Source: Crossaster papposus
Taxonomy: Eukaryota; Echinodermata; Asteroidea; Velatida; Solasteridae
Assembly: GCA_037893245.1 (NCBI GenBank)
Contig: JBAIAA010000436.1
Location: 558,001-622,000, forward strand
Reading direction: 5' to 3'
Length of the DNA stretch: 64,000 bases
Shown one piece after another: positions 11,526 through 22,826 of this stretch. The notes beneath the pieces are model-generated. The model made no database searches and had not been told where the DNA came from. It was given only the letters and a program-made list of their open reading frames with translations. The position numbers were made by a program, and so were the translations under genes. The first letter of the stretch is position 1; the number at the start of each line of letters is the position of its first letter.

Positions 11526-13007
11526 CCTATATAATAATACGCTACTCTCTGTCTGTCTGTGTGTCTGTGCGCGCTTTTTCGTCCCCTTCCCGGGGTCGTG
11601 CGGCGTTCAAACTCGGTGGGTGGGTCCGGCTCGGTCCCCGCAAGAACCAGTTTGCATTCGCTAGAGCGTACGAGGTCAAAGGTCAGGGGTCACCTTTTTG
11701 AAGTTGGTCGGATCGTGCTTAAACTCGGTGATCGCAATGCTCGATGCGAGGTGAGCGTGGCAAAAATAAAACGGGTTAGCGTTTTTACGGGTCTTCCGGG
11801 GTCAAAGGTCGTCTAAGGGTCGAATTTTCAAAGTTTGTCCTATACTCTCTGTCTGTCTGTCTGTGTGTCTGTCTGTGCGCGCTTTTTCGTCCCCTTCCCG
11901 GGGTCGTGCGGCGTTCAAACTCGGTGGGTGGGTCCGGCTCGGTCCCCGCAAGAACCAGTTTGCATTCGCTAGAGCGTACGAGGTCAAAGGTCAGGGGTCA
12001 CCTTTTTGAAGTTGGTCGGATCGTGCTTAAACTCGGTGATCGCAATGCTCGATGCGAGGTGAGCGTGGCAAAAATAAAACGGGTTAGCGTTTTTACGGGT
12101 CTTCCGGGGTCAAAGGTCGTCTAAGGGTCGAATTTTCAAAGTTTGTCCTATACTCTCTGTCTGTACTGTGTGTCTGTCTGTGCGCGCTTTTTCGTCCCCT
12201 TCCCGGGGTCGTGCGGCGTTCAAACTCGGTGGGTGGGTCCGGCTCGGTCCCCGCAAGAACCAGTTTGCATTCGCTAGAGCGTACGAGGTCAAAGGTCATC
12301 TAGGGGTCACCTTTTTGAAGTTGGTCGGATCGTGCTTAAACTCGGTGATCGCAATGCTCGATGCGAGGTGAGCGTGGCAAAAATAAAACGGGTTAGCGTT
12401 TTTCGGGTCTTCCGGGGTCAAAGGTCGTCTAAGGGTCGAATTTTCAAAGTTTGTCCTATCGGGCTTAAACTCGGGGACGGGAAGCCCGAATGCAAGTTGA
12501 GCGTGGAAAAAAAAGCGTTTGTCGGGTCAAAGGTCATCTAGGGGTCAACTTTTTGAAGTTGGTCCGATCGGGCTTAAACTCGGGGACGGGAAGCCCGAAT
12601 GCGAGTCGAAGTTGGAAAAAAAACCGTTTGTCGGGTCAAAGGTCATCTAAGGGTCGAATTTTCAAAGTTGGTCCGATCGGGCTTAAACTCGGGGACGGGA
12701 AGCCCGAATGCGAGTCGAAGTTGGAAAAAAAAACGTTTGTCGGGTCAAAGGTCATCTAAGGGTCGATTTTTCAAAGTTTGTCCGATCGGGCTTCAACTCG
12801 GGGACGGGAAGCCCGAATGCGAGTCGAACTTGAAAAAAAAAGCGTTTGTCGGGTCAAAGGTCATCTAAGGGTCGAATTTTCACAGTTTGTCCGATCGGGC
12901 TTAAACTCGGGGACGGGAAGCCCGAATGCGAGTCGAACTTGGAAAAAAATCCATCCAGGGAAGTAGCTACAAACCCGAGAACCGACAAACCCCGGGTGAC
13001 CGCCTAG
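11525..13007 (+). mobile_element. Helitron-like element H1 (non-autonomous)
   Basis: Starts TC (TCCTATATAATAATACG) after A and ends CTAG before T, the Helitron signature. Just before the 3' end, ACCCG and CGGGT can pair as a stem ending six bases before CTAG. The body has three copies of a unit of about 300 bp (CTCTCTGTCTG... to GTTTGTCC) and then five sub-repeats of about 109 bp from 12453. No Rep/helicase gene is present. Many RGGTCAAAGGTCA motifs lie inside. Confidence 0.7.
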
Positions 13008-13303
13008 TCTATATAATAATACGCTACTCTCTGTCTGTCTGTCTGTGTGTCTGTCTGTGCGCGCTTTTTCGTCCCCTTCCCGGGGTCGTGCGGCGTTCAA
13101 ACTCGGTGGGTGGGTCCGGCTCGGTCCCCGCAAGAACCAGTTTGCATTCGCTAGAGCGTACGAGGTCAAAGGTCATCTAGGGGTCACCTTTTTGAAGTTG
13201 GTCGGATCGTGCTTAAACTCGGTCAACATGTATCCACAATCCCCATCCATCCAGGGAAGTAGCTACAAACCCGAGAACCGACAAACCCCGGGTGACCGCC
13301 TAG
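13008..13303 (+). mobile_element. Helitron-like element H2 (short)
   Basis: Runs from TCTATATAATAATACG directly after the CTAG of H1 to its own CTAG. It has one GTGCGCGC-TTTTTCGTCC unit, one DR1 motif and the common 3' end, and is 296 bp in all. It is head-to-tail with H1. Confidence 0.7.
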
Positions 13304-14658
13304 TCTATCTATATAATAATACGCTACTCTCTGTCTGTGTGTCTGTCTGTGCGCGCTTTTTCGTCCCCTTCCCGGGGTCGTGCGGCGTTCAAACTCGGTG
13401 GGTGGGTCCGGCTCGGTCCCCGCAAGAACCAGTTTGCATTCGCTAGAGCGTACGAGGTCAAAGGTCATCTAGGGGTCACCTTTTTGAATCTGTGCGCGCT
13501 TTTTCGTCCCCTTCCCGGGGTCGTGCGGCGTTCAAACTCGGTGGGTGGGTCCGGCTCGGTCCCCGCAAGAACCAGTTTGCATTCGCTAGAGCGTACGAGG
13601 TCAAAGGTCATCTAGGGGTCACCTTTTTGAATCTGTGCGCGCTTTTTCGTCCCCTGTCTGTGTGTCTGTGCGCGCTTTTTCGTCCCCTTCCCGGGGTCGT
13701 GCGGCGTTCGAACTCGGTGGGTGGGTCCGGCTCGGTCCCCGCAAGAACCAGTTTGCATTCGCTAGAGCGTACGAGGTCAAAGGTCATCTAGGGGTCACCT
13801 TTTTGAATCTGTGCGCGCTTTTTCGTCCCCTTCCCGGGGTCGTGCGGCGTTCAAACTCGGTGGGTGGGTCCGGCTCGGTCCCCGCAAGAACCAGTTTGCA
13901 TTCGCTAGAGCGTACGAGGTCAAAGGTCATCTAGGGGTCACCTTTTTGAATCTGTGCGCGCTTTTTCGTCCCCTTCCCGGGGTCGTGCGGCGTTCAAACT
14001 CAGTGGGTGGGTCCGGCTCGGTCCCCGCAAGAACCAGTTTGCATTCGCTAGAGCGTACGAGGTCAAAGGTCATCTAGGGGTCACCTTTTTGAATCTGTGC
14101 GCGCTTTTTCGTCCCCTTCCCGGGTGTGCGCGCTTTTTCGTCCCCTTCCCGGGGTCGTGCGGCGTTCAAACTCGGTGGGTGGGTCCGGCTCGGTCCCCGC
14201 AAGAACCAGTTTGCATTCGCTAGAGCGTACGAGGTCAAAGGTCATCTAGGGGTCACCTTTTTGAATCTGTGCGCGCTTTTTCGTCCCCTTCCCGGGGTCG
14301 TGCGGCGTTCAAACTCGGTGGGTGGGTCCGGCTCGGTCCCCGCAAGAACCAGTTTGCATTCGCTAGAGCGTACGAGGTCAAAGGTCATCTAGGGGTCACC
14401 TTTTTGAATCTGTGCGCGCTTTTTCGTCCCCTTCCCGGGGTCGTGCGGCGTTCAAACTCGGTGGGTGGGTCCGGCTCGGTCCCCGCAAGAACCAGTTTGC
14501 ATTCGCTAGAGCGTACGAGGTCAAAGGTCATCTAGGGGTCACCTTTTTGAAGTTGGTCGGATCGTGCTTAAACTCGGTCAACATGTATCCACAATCCCCA
14601 TCCATCCAGGGAAGTAGCTACAAACCCGAGAACCGACAAACCCCGGGTGACCGCCTAG
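13304..14658 (+). mobile_element. Helitron-like element H3 with 143-bp minisatellite
   Basis: Starts TCTATCTATATAATAATACG and ends CTAG. The middle is an array of a 143-bp unit (start points about 13492, 13635, 13811, 13954, 14126, 14269 and 14412). Two spacings are 176 and 172 because of partial-unit duplications of 33 and 29 bp. Each full unit has one perfect AGGTCAAAGGTCA. Open frames of 85-100 residues across the array only reflect the period. Confidence 0.7.
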
Positions 14659-16145
14659 TCTTCTATATAATAATACGCTACTCTCTGTCTGTGTGTCTGT
14701 CTGTGCGCGCTTTTTCGTCCCCTTCCCGGGGTCGTGCGGCGTTCAAACTCGGTGGGTGGGTCCGGCTCGGTCCCCGCAAGAACCAGTTTGCATTCGCTAG
14801 AGCGTACGAGGTCAAAGGTCAGGGGTCACCTTTTTGAAGTTGGTCGGATCGTGCTTAAACTCGGTGATCGCAATGCTCGATGCGAGGTGAGCGTGGCAAA
14901 AATAAAACGGGTTAGCGTTTTTACGGGTCTTCCGGGGTCAAAGGTCGTCTAAGGGTCGAATTTTCAAAGTTTGTCCTATACTCTCTGTCTGTCTGTCTGT
15001 GTGTCTGTCTGTGCGCGCTTTTTCGTCCCCTTCCCGGGGTCGTGCGGCGTTCAAACTCGGTGGGTGGGTCCGGCTCGGTCCCCGCAAGAACCAGTTTGCA
15101 TTCGCTAGAGCGTACGAGGTCAAAGGTCAGGGGTCACCTTTTTGAAGTTGGTCGGATCGTGCTTAAACTCGGTGATCGCAATGCTCGATGCGAGGTGAGC
15201 GTGGCAAAAATAAAACGGGTTAGCGTTTTTACGGGTCTTCCGGGGTCAAAGGTCGTCTAAGGGTCGAATTTTCAAAGTTTGTCCTATACTCTCTGTCTGT
15301 CTGTCTGTGTGTCTGTCTGTGCGCGCTTTTTCGTCCCCTTCCCGGGGTCGTGCGGCGTTCAAACTCGGTGGGTGGGTCCGGCTCGGTCCCCGCAAGAACC
15401 AGTTTGCATTCGCTAGAGCGTACGAGGTCAAAGGTCATCTAGGGGTCACCTTTTTGAAGTTGGTCGGATCGTGCTTAAACTCGGTAATCGCAATGCTCGA
15501 TGCGAGGTGAGCGTGGCAAAAATAAAACGGGTTAGCGTTTTTCGGGTCTTCCGGGGTCAAAGGTCGTCTAAGGGTCGAATTTTCAAAGTTTGTCCTATCG
15601 GGCTTAAACTCGGGGACGGGAAGCCCGAATGCAAGTTGAGCGTGAAAAAAAAGCGTTTGTCGGGTCAAAGGTCATCTAGGGGTCAACTTTTTGAAGTTGG
15701 TCCGATCGGGCTTAAACTCGGGGACGGGAAGCCCGAATGCGAGTCGAAGTTGGAAAAAAACCCGTTTGTCGGGTCAAAGGTCATCTAAGGGTCGAATTTT
15801 CAAAGTTGGTCCGATCGGGCTTAAACTCGGGGACGGGAAGCCCGAATGCGAGTCGAAGTTGGAAAAAAAAACGTTTGTCGGGTCAAAGGTCATCTAAGGG
15901 TCGAATTTTCAAAGTTTGTCCGATCGGGCTTCAACTCGGGGACGGGAAGCCCGAATGCGAGTCGAACTTGAAAAAAAAAGCGTTTGTCGGGTCAAAGGTC
16001 ATCTAAGGGTCGAATTTTCACAGTTTGTCCGATCGGGCTTAAACTCGGGGACGGGAAGCCCGAATGCGAGTCGAACTTGGAAAAAAATCCATCCAGGGAA
16101 GTAGCTACAAACCCGAGAACCGACAAACTCCGGGTGACCGCCTAG
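14659..16145 (+). mobile_element. Helitron-like element H4
   Basis: Starts TCTTCTATATAATAATACG and ends CTAG. It is nearly identical to H1 in order and length (1487 versus 1483 bp), including the five sub-repeats of about 109 bp (15595-16085). This near-identity points to recent duplication of a block or to repeated rolling-circle copying. Confidence 0.7.
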
Positions 16146-17220
16146 TCTATATAATAATACGCTACTCTCTGTCTGTCTGTCTGTGTGTCTGTCTGTGCGC
16201 GCTTTTTCGTCCCCTTCCCGGGGTCGTGCGGCGTTCAAACTCGGTGGGTGGGTCCGGCTCGGTCCCCGCAAGAACCAGTTTGCATTCGCTAGAGCGTACG
16301 AGGTCAAAGGTCATCTAGGGGTCACCTTTTTGAAGTTGATCGGATCGTGCTTAAACTCGGTGATCGCAATGCTCGATGCGAGGTGAGCGTGGCAAAAATA
16401 AAACGGGTTAGCGTTTTTCGGGTCTTCCGGGGTCAAAGGTCGTCTAAGGGTCGAATTTTCAAAGTTTGTCCTATCGGGCTAATGGACTGGGAAAAAAATT
16501 CTAACCCAGGAGGTCATTCAGGGGGTGAAACATCCCTTCAAAATAATGGTTTGGGCCAAAAGCCATAGAGTTGTGCAGACAAATCGAAATCTGATCCCTT
16601 TGTGTTTAGCCGCTGTCAAAAAAAAAGTCTCTGACATCTCTTTGAGCGGCCTTGGTAGAGAACAAACACAGCTGTTATCAATCGCCACCCAGATATCCCC
16701 TGGGGGGTAGTTAGAGCTGTTGGTCGTTGTTATTTGTATCATATGGCTGTTTCATGTCTGTATTGCGCAATACTGATTTCAATGTTTACATGCTTGCAAT
16801 GGATGTCCTTAAAAAAATACATAAAATAGCCAGAATGTTTAAATCTTGATATATTTACCAGCACCAGTGTTTTCACACGGACAGCTATATGTAGCATTCT
16901 CACGAGCTCGGGCATTTCATGACATATATGTGAAAGTAGAACCAACCAACTCACAAGGCTTCATGAACAATACTTTGGTTACAACCAATGTAATCTATCC
17001 TGAAGTCTTGCAAATGTAATTATTGCATCATCAAATATGTCATACATCTCCCACAAATATCTCCCATTTTAAAGGTATCATTAACCATATTTGTGAATGT
17101 GTTTCTTTCAACATTTTTATTTGGCACCTCCATGATAGAGTCAACATGTATCCACAATCCCCATCCATCCAGGGAAGTAGCTACAAACCCGAGAACCGAC
17201 AAACCCCGGGTGACCGCCTA

Positions 17221-17221
<1 letters not shown>
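16146..17221 (+). mobile_element. Helitron-like element H5
   Basis: Starts TCTATATAATAATACG and ends CTAG at 17218-17221, before TTATTATT. After one minisatellite unit it carries a non-repetitive 3' region (about 16485-17130) not found in H1-H4 but present again at about 53450-54187. This may be the fuller form of the element. No Rep or helicase coding is seen. Confidence 0.7.

Positions 17222-17275
<54 letters not shown>
17222..17275. repeat. (TTA)n microsatellite, right part
   Basis: Right half of the host microsatellite, followed by AGTATACAATTAAC exactly as after the (ATT)n in units 4-6. Confidence 0.9.
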
Positions 17276-17276
<1 letters not shown>

Positions 17277-18185
17277 GTATACAATTAACTTTATGTCATA
17301 TAGGCATGCTGCGTAGCACGGTAAAGCTATAACAATTAAAATGTTAATTGCACTTAATAAAACACGGCTCACCGAGTAGTTCTATATAGATATTTATATC
17401 TTTTTCAAGTTGACCACACAATGAATTGTTTTTCGCCATTACAACAATCTATTGAATAAGGCCTACGTTTATTAGACTATAATTGTTTTTAAACCAATGT
17501 ATACAATTTAGAGGCAAACATCTTACAGCCCCCAAAATATGAACGAAACAAACGAAACGTCGTTTCTAGATGTTTACTATATTATTTCATGATGATGTAT
17601 TTAATAAATCACTGACTTAAACATTATTTCTTGTTGGATTCGAATTGTGGAAGTTAGTTTTCGTATACAAAAGAAATACATAGGCCCTATAGTTCTAAGG
17701 CGACATTGCTGATTTTTTTTTGTACGGACAAAATCCGAGTGTGAAACAATGGATGTCGCAGTGAGTACAGACTGAAATAACTGTCTGCTAGATGTTACGC
17801 AATGTTTGTTTACAGCCAGTTGAAATACCTGATGATATTGACGTATTTATCAATCTGTTAGTTTTAATTCAATGCACTATCATTGAAAAATAAACGAAAA
17901 TTTGCTCCAAAATTAACTTTAGTGCTGCCGCCATTTTGTTTTGCCTGAGCTAGACAACTTCTTTTACGGCTAGATTTTTGTGACGTTGTAGCCGTAGCTG
18001 TAGCTCTAGACGGCATTTCGGACAGCGCTACAAAATGGCCGACGCAGACAATAGCCGTACCTGTAGCTCTAGACACCCGTTTCGGACACGGCCTCATTCA
18101 GTTTGGAAGGGGGAACCTGTACTACAGTGGGCGGCTGGTTGTTGCGTCTAGTGGGTGCTAGACTTGTTACGTTGCACGGGACAAA
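17276..18185 (+). repeat. Lectin downstream block, unit 1 (shortened)
   Basis: Gene-free AT-rich sequence shared with 35638-36951, 43661-44957, 51944-53282 and 60147-61721. Near 17780 it lacks about 400 bp that the other units have. At 17985-18095 it has AGCTACAG/CTAGAGCTA-rich sequence ending in TTTCGGACACGGCC, probably an old MITE end. Confidence 0.7.
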
Positions 18186-19500
18186 TTAATGGCCCTGTCA
18201 CACCCCTGGTCACACCAGAGTGTTTTAGGCCAACGAGTGAGTAACGTGTTGGAATTTTGGCAACACGCTGGCAAATGCTGACCAACGCTCGGCCAGCGTT
18301 AGCAACACGCTGAGCGCGTTACTCACACACCGGGACACGCTGTCACACGCTGAGGCAAAACATAATTTTTCAACAAATTTTGTTCAACATACCTAAAATT
18401 GCCTGCGTTTGCCAGCGTGTGACTGCACACGCTGGCGGCGCGCTGGAGGGGTCTTTACTCATGCGTCGAACGCGCTAGACGATCGTTACTAACCCGCTAC
18501 TCATATACGCTGGCGTACGCTGGCGACACATTAGTTGGAGGGCCGCGTAGCCCTGGCGTGCCCCATCGCGTTTATAACGGGTTGGTATCGCGCTTGTAGC
18601 GTTGGTCAACGTTGGGCAGCGTATGTGTAACGACCCTCTAGCGCGTCCAACGACTGCCTAACGACCAGGTAACGCGTTCAGCGTGTGTTAGCGTATCGAT
18701 AGCGTTTTATCTATAGCGTATTGGGGGGAGGCATGATGAAGTTGAAGAAGATGTTCACGGTTCGGTGACTACTGCAAGAATGAAGTACTTTAGTAGCGCG
18801 TCGGCTATACAATAAATCACATGGTCGTTGTAGTACTCTGGCGCGCGTTGGAACGCGCTCATTCACGCGCTGGGCAGTCGTTCCTCAGTCGTCGAGCGCG
18901 TTAGTAACGCCGCTAATCACGCGCTGGCGAACGCTGGCGTACGCTGGCGATGACGCTGTCATACTCCATGAATCAGTGATGCGTTCCTCACACGCAAATT
19001 TTGTAGAGCTGCTAAGCACAAAAATATGCTTAGCATGAAAACTTGTCTTTTGCAAAAACAAGGTTACAAACCAAATGTTCACTTGATCTTTACTGTTTTC
19101 GATTGATAATCAGCTGGTTTTTTTGCTTAGCATGAAAAACCAGAGAATTTTGGCTGGTAACCTGTTTTTAATGAGCAAGACTTTTTTGTGCTAAGCAAAT
19201 TTGTGTGCTTAGCAGCTCTATGAAATTGGCCCATGGTCGTTGCAGTACGCTGGCGCGCGTTGGAACGCGCTCATTCACGCGCTGGGCAGTAGTTCCTCAG
19301 TCGTCGAGCGCGTTACTCACGCGCTGGCGAACGCTGGCGTACGCTGCCGATACGCTGTCATCTTTTATCTATAAATCAGTGATGCGTTCCTCACACGCTG
19401 AGCGCGTTCTTTACACGCTACTTACGCGCTGGCATACGCTATGAATCCGTTATCAACGCGTTATTAACACGCTGAAATCACGGTTCCACTTGACCTTTTT
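18186..19500. repeat. CpG-rich CGCTGGCG block between units 1 and 2 (long form)
   Basis: Starts GGCCCTGTCACACC and runs through degenerate CACGCTGGC repeats. It is interrupted by a complete TAAGCAC-type MITE at 18996-19229 and resumes with CGCGCTGGCGAACGCTGGCG. Short ORFs are products of the CG-rich repeat. Confidence 0.75.
18996..19229. mobile_element. TAAGCAC-type MITE, complete
   Basis: Terminal inverted repeats of about 45 bp: GTAGAGCTGCTAAGCAC at the left and GTGCTTAGCAGCTCTATGAA at the right, with AATATGCTTAGCA and TGCTAAGCAAATT just inside. Full copies also lie at 37674 and 62505. Confidence 0.7.
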
Positions 19501-20160
19501 TGTGAAAGTTCAGCGTATAGCTTAAAGGTGTATACACCATTAATAATTGCTTGAATTTTCAGGAATTAGTGGATTAGGGGGGTTGTATTATATAGTAAAT
19601 ATCGTTTAACTGACCTATCCGAAGTTTTACAGTCATGGATACCGAGGAAAGCAAGACAAACTGCGTTCGTTTTCAACCGGCGTCGGGCAGTGGTTCTTAT
19701 GTTGTTCTTGATTTTTTTCGAGATCGCCGTTCGACGCGCGATTGTGTATTTGTTTTAATAAAATTCAATTTTTCGGAACAATTTGTATAGGATATCTAGC
19801 GCAATCATTTTGCTGGATGCCTACAATCATTATTACTTTAAAATAAGTAAGATATTTCTTAATAATTCGGAAGTAAAAATGTGTGATATCTGCAAAAGGG
19901 TGTATCCTACTTTTAACACTAGGCCCTAATTGTCGTTATTTTGCGATCTCTGAAGAAAAAAAAAAATAGCCAAACTATGACGATTTGTTTTCAAGAACTT
20001 GCTGGACAGCAGTGTATCGCTAGCCACGAAATTACCTGACTTGTTTTGGCTACAGCTTGAAATTACACATGTGAGTGCGTCTATGGCTGCATTATACAGC
20101 CGGCCGTAGCCAATCATTATCACTGTCTTCAGTGAAATTTATGAACCAGCGCAGATAAAC
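19501..20160. repeat. Inter-unit spacer (AGTAAATATCG block)
   Basis: Gene-free stretch shared with 31167-31470, 39001-39480 and 63100-63583, including CCGGCGTCGGGCAGTGG at about 19680. It is absent before copies 1, 5 and 6, where the short-spacer deletion removed it. No convincing coding sequence. Confidence 0.65.
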
Positions 20161-20904
20161 CAGGGGGGGGGCGGAAGGGGGCCCTCAAAAGTGCGCCACC
20201 AACGTTGAAATGTATCTCATTCATTCTTCCACGCTCATGAGCCACACATCTCATACAGTAAATACGTATCGCTACCTCGAAGCGCAGCATTGAAACACGT
20301 ACAAATTTGCACTCGATGAGCTCCGTGCATCGCTCCCCGAATTCAGTGATTTCCGCTACGTCCGCAAAGCCAGATTCGTACAGTACAGGCATGGCGTAAA
20401 CTTTCGCGTTTGAGAATTGGCAGAAACCATTTTTAAAAACAAATCCAAAAAAAGGTCAAATATCTAGAGGATGTACCAAGGGATTTTTATTTAACTTTCA
20501 GGAATAAAAGATCTATTCCTAATTATTACGTTAGTGTAAAAAAATCAGAGGATGAACGATAGTGTTTTTCACATTATGTCGATATTTGTAGCCATTTTAG
20601 GGGAGACGTTTTGTAACGAAATTCCCACCTGGACCTATTCATACACGTTAGCTGCTGCAATAAACCAACGGAAAATTGTCGGTAATATTTTTACGCATTT
20701 TATTTAAAACTAAGCACCTCAACAATTGAAAATACTCTTTCAATATAAACTATTATGTTTTCAGTGCTGTTAAAGAGAGAATTTTAACAGTATACATGGA
20801 TTTTTTATTTATGTTTAATGGTCCTCACCTTTTTTTTAATGGAGTGTACCCAAACTACGAGAGCAAATGATTGCGCAACACCCCTTGCGCAACACCCCTT
20901 CCGC

Positions 20905-20940
<36 letters not shown>

Positions 20941-20959
20941 CCCCCGGCCCCGGCCCCTG
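20161..20959. mobile_element. hAT-like non-autonomous element with 8-bp TSD
   Basis: Ends are CAGGGGGGGGGCGG and CCCCGGCCCCTG, flanked by the 8-bp duplication AGATAAAC (20153-20160 and 20960-20967). The uninterrupted AGATAAACGATTGCC site is seen in the other units, so the insertion is clear. Eight-base duplications with CAG...CTG ends fit hAT. A run of 33 C (20906-20938) lies just inside the right end. No transposase frame was recognised. Confidence 0.75.
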
Positions 20960-20967
20960 AGATAAAC

Positions 20968-22786
20968 GAATGTCTTTGCAAAAAACAATACAGATTTCGC
21001 AAAGCGTTGTAGGTTCAACTTGCTACATTAAACCACGAGGAATTCCTCCATTGTATAACCTCACGTACATTCCGTGCGCGTGTCACTTGGCTTGTAATGC
21101 ACAGTACATTGTATCAAAAATCCAGTTGGAATAAAAACCGTGTCCAAAGTGAGAGCTCGAGGCTAAATTCTCAAGCGCTCATTCTGATTGGGCGGTTAAA
21201 TCGGCACATCGACCTATCCGAGTCCGACACACACGCGACACGAACGAGGTGCGTCACGGGCATCGTACCCCAAAACAAATTTTCGAACCTGGTCGTGTGA
21301 TTCTGGTGCGAAACTTCGATTGAAACAGCTCAGGAGGAAATTTCACGACGCGAAATTGCAGAAATTCAACCTGTTTGCATCAATATAAAGGTAGGTCTAT
21401 AGGTCTAATTATTATTGCGCATGAAATTTCGTGCTGTGAAATGTATCAATATTGATTTTTGGTGCATGTGAAATAGCTTCTTTTTCTCATTTTCTTTTTA
21501 TGAATTTTCAACGGTTCGTTTGTCGTTTCCAATAAAAACTTTAATTTCAAACAAGATAAATCTAAACCTATACTGGTGAACTTGTTGAAGTTTCTTCAAT
21601 TCCGTAGATATTACACTTTTCGAGAGGACAACGTTTCCTGAACCGATAATTGTACAATCTTTTGATCACCAAATACTACAATCTTTCTGTCTGTAGGCCC
21701 TATATAGCTCTTTTGAAATAAACATTTTGAAGAAATAATAATTATAGAAATAACTGGAGCCTACATTTCTCGATTTTCTTTAAATGAACACGAGCCAAAC
21801 GGAATAATTTTGAGGGGTGTTTAGTATAATTTATAAATAATAAAAAAAACTCGCATCTTTCCAATGCATTTTGAATGCAGAAAGTGCTAATTTAAAATAG
21901 AATGAGCGAAAATGAAAACAAAATACGAATCTAATGCGAATAAGTTTTTAGGCCTACCAAAATGCTAAATTAAATGACCACTTAAACCGGATCCCGAAAC
22001 TTTAAAACGTAGGATGAGTAAAACATGAATATGTCAGGTATCATGAAAACGAACTTGAGTGTCTAAAAAAATATACCCCCCCCCCCCCCTTAAATACATG
22101 TACTTGTTTTTAACGGTGCATGTCGTACGATTTCCTTACAAAAGGCTGCTTTAATTTCAGTGGGGGGGAGGGGGGGGGGGGGACAGAGAGAGTGGAGAGA
22201 GAACATAAATTATAGAAGACGTACAACCAAGGACAAAAATTTCAACGACACTTTTAATATTCATATTGCCCCTACAACTACCAAAAGGCATTGAAAAGGG
22301 TAACCAAGGCAACAAAAAGGCACTCACTCAATATGTATACTGTACATTTTGTAATATGGTAATTGTGACGTTATAAAGACAAGTCTCAATTAAGTCTCAA
22401 TTCAATGCAATGCCAAGGCAAAAATAAAATAAATGTTTACAATTATGGTCTTTCTTTAAAATTTGTTCGGAAAAGAAAATCGAAATTGAGAAAAAGCACG
22501 GACAACCCAACTTTAATGAGCGTAATATTGCAATTTGTTGGAAGCATAAACAACGTTATTTCTTCACTGTCCATAATATACAAGTGATTAGGTTTTCGCC
22601 CTTTTTTAAGCACTAATAAAAGATAGCAGAAATTCTGAACAATTATACTATTAAAATCAAATGGGTATAATAAAGGCATTTTGCCTTCTCTAGTATAATT
22701 TTTTATGCTTTTTATCATACACTATTGATGAAATAACAATATATTTAAGATAGCATTTCCAAATGTCTTCTTATATCTTGCAGAAA
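20968..22786 (+). repeat. Conserved lectin upstream block, unit 2
   Basis: Continuation of the upstream block, with the CCAAT/GC-box region (about 21150-21260) and donor-like AAAG|GTAGGT at about 21391. A deletion near 22060 removes the stretch that holds the foldback MITE in units 1, 3 and 4. Confidence 0.7.
22162..22182 (+). repeat. Poly-G tract, unit 2 (7 G, A, 13 G)
   Basis: Position equivalent to the other upstream G tracts; it is interrupted by one A. Confidence 0.9.
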
Positions 22787-22826
22787 ATGGGAACGAAGAT
22801 CACTCTTTTTGCTATTTTCTCTCTAG
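22787..22826 (+). pseudogene. Lectin copy 2 remnant: coding exon 1 only
   Basis: The first coding exon is intact and followed by GTGAGT, as in the other copies. Intron homology, closest to copy 3, continues to about 22947 and then stops. Exons 2 and 3 are not found downstream. Upstream signals, including the acceptor before the ATG, remain, so it might still be transcribed, but no lectin-array product can be made. Confidence 0.8.

Noticed and set aside
13492..14535. Regular repeats that could suggest a CRISPR array
   Set aside because: Units are 143 bp, contiguous, with no unique spacers, in an animal genome; this is a minisatellite.
11446..16568. Many overlapping ORFs of 60-140 residues on both strands (for example the MRAFSSPSRGRAAF-type frames)
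   Set aside because: They are the same minisatellite unit translated again and again, appear in several frames and strands, and follow the DNA period. They are non-coding Helitron interior.
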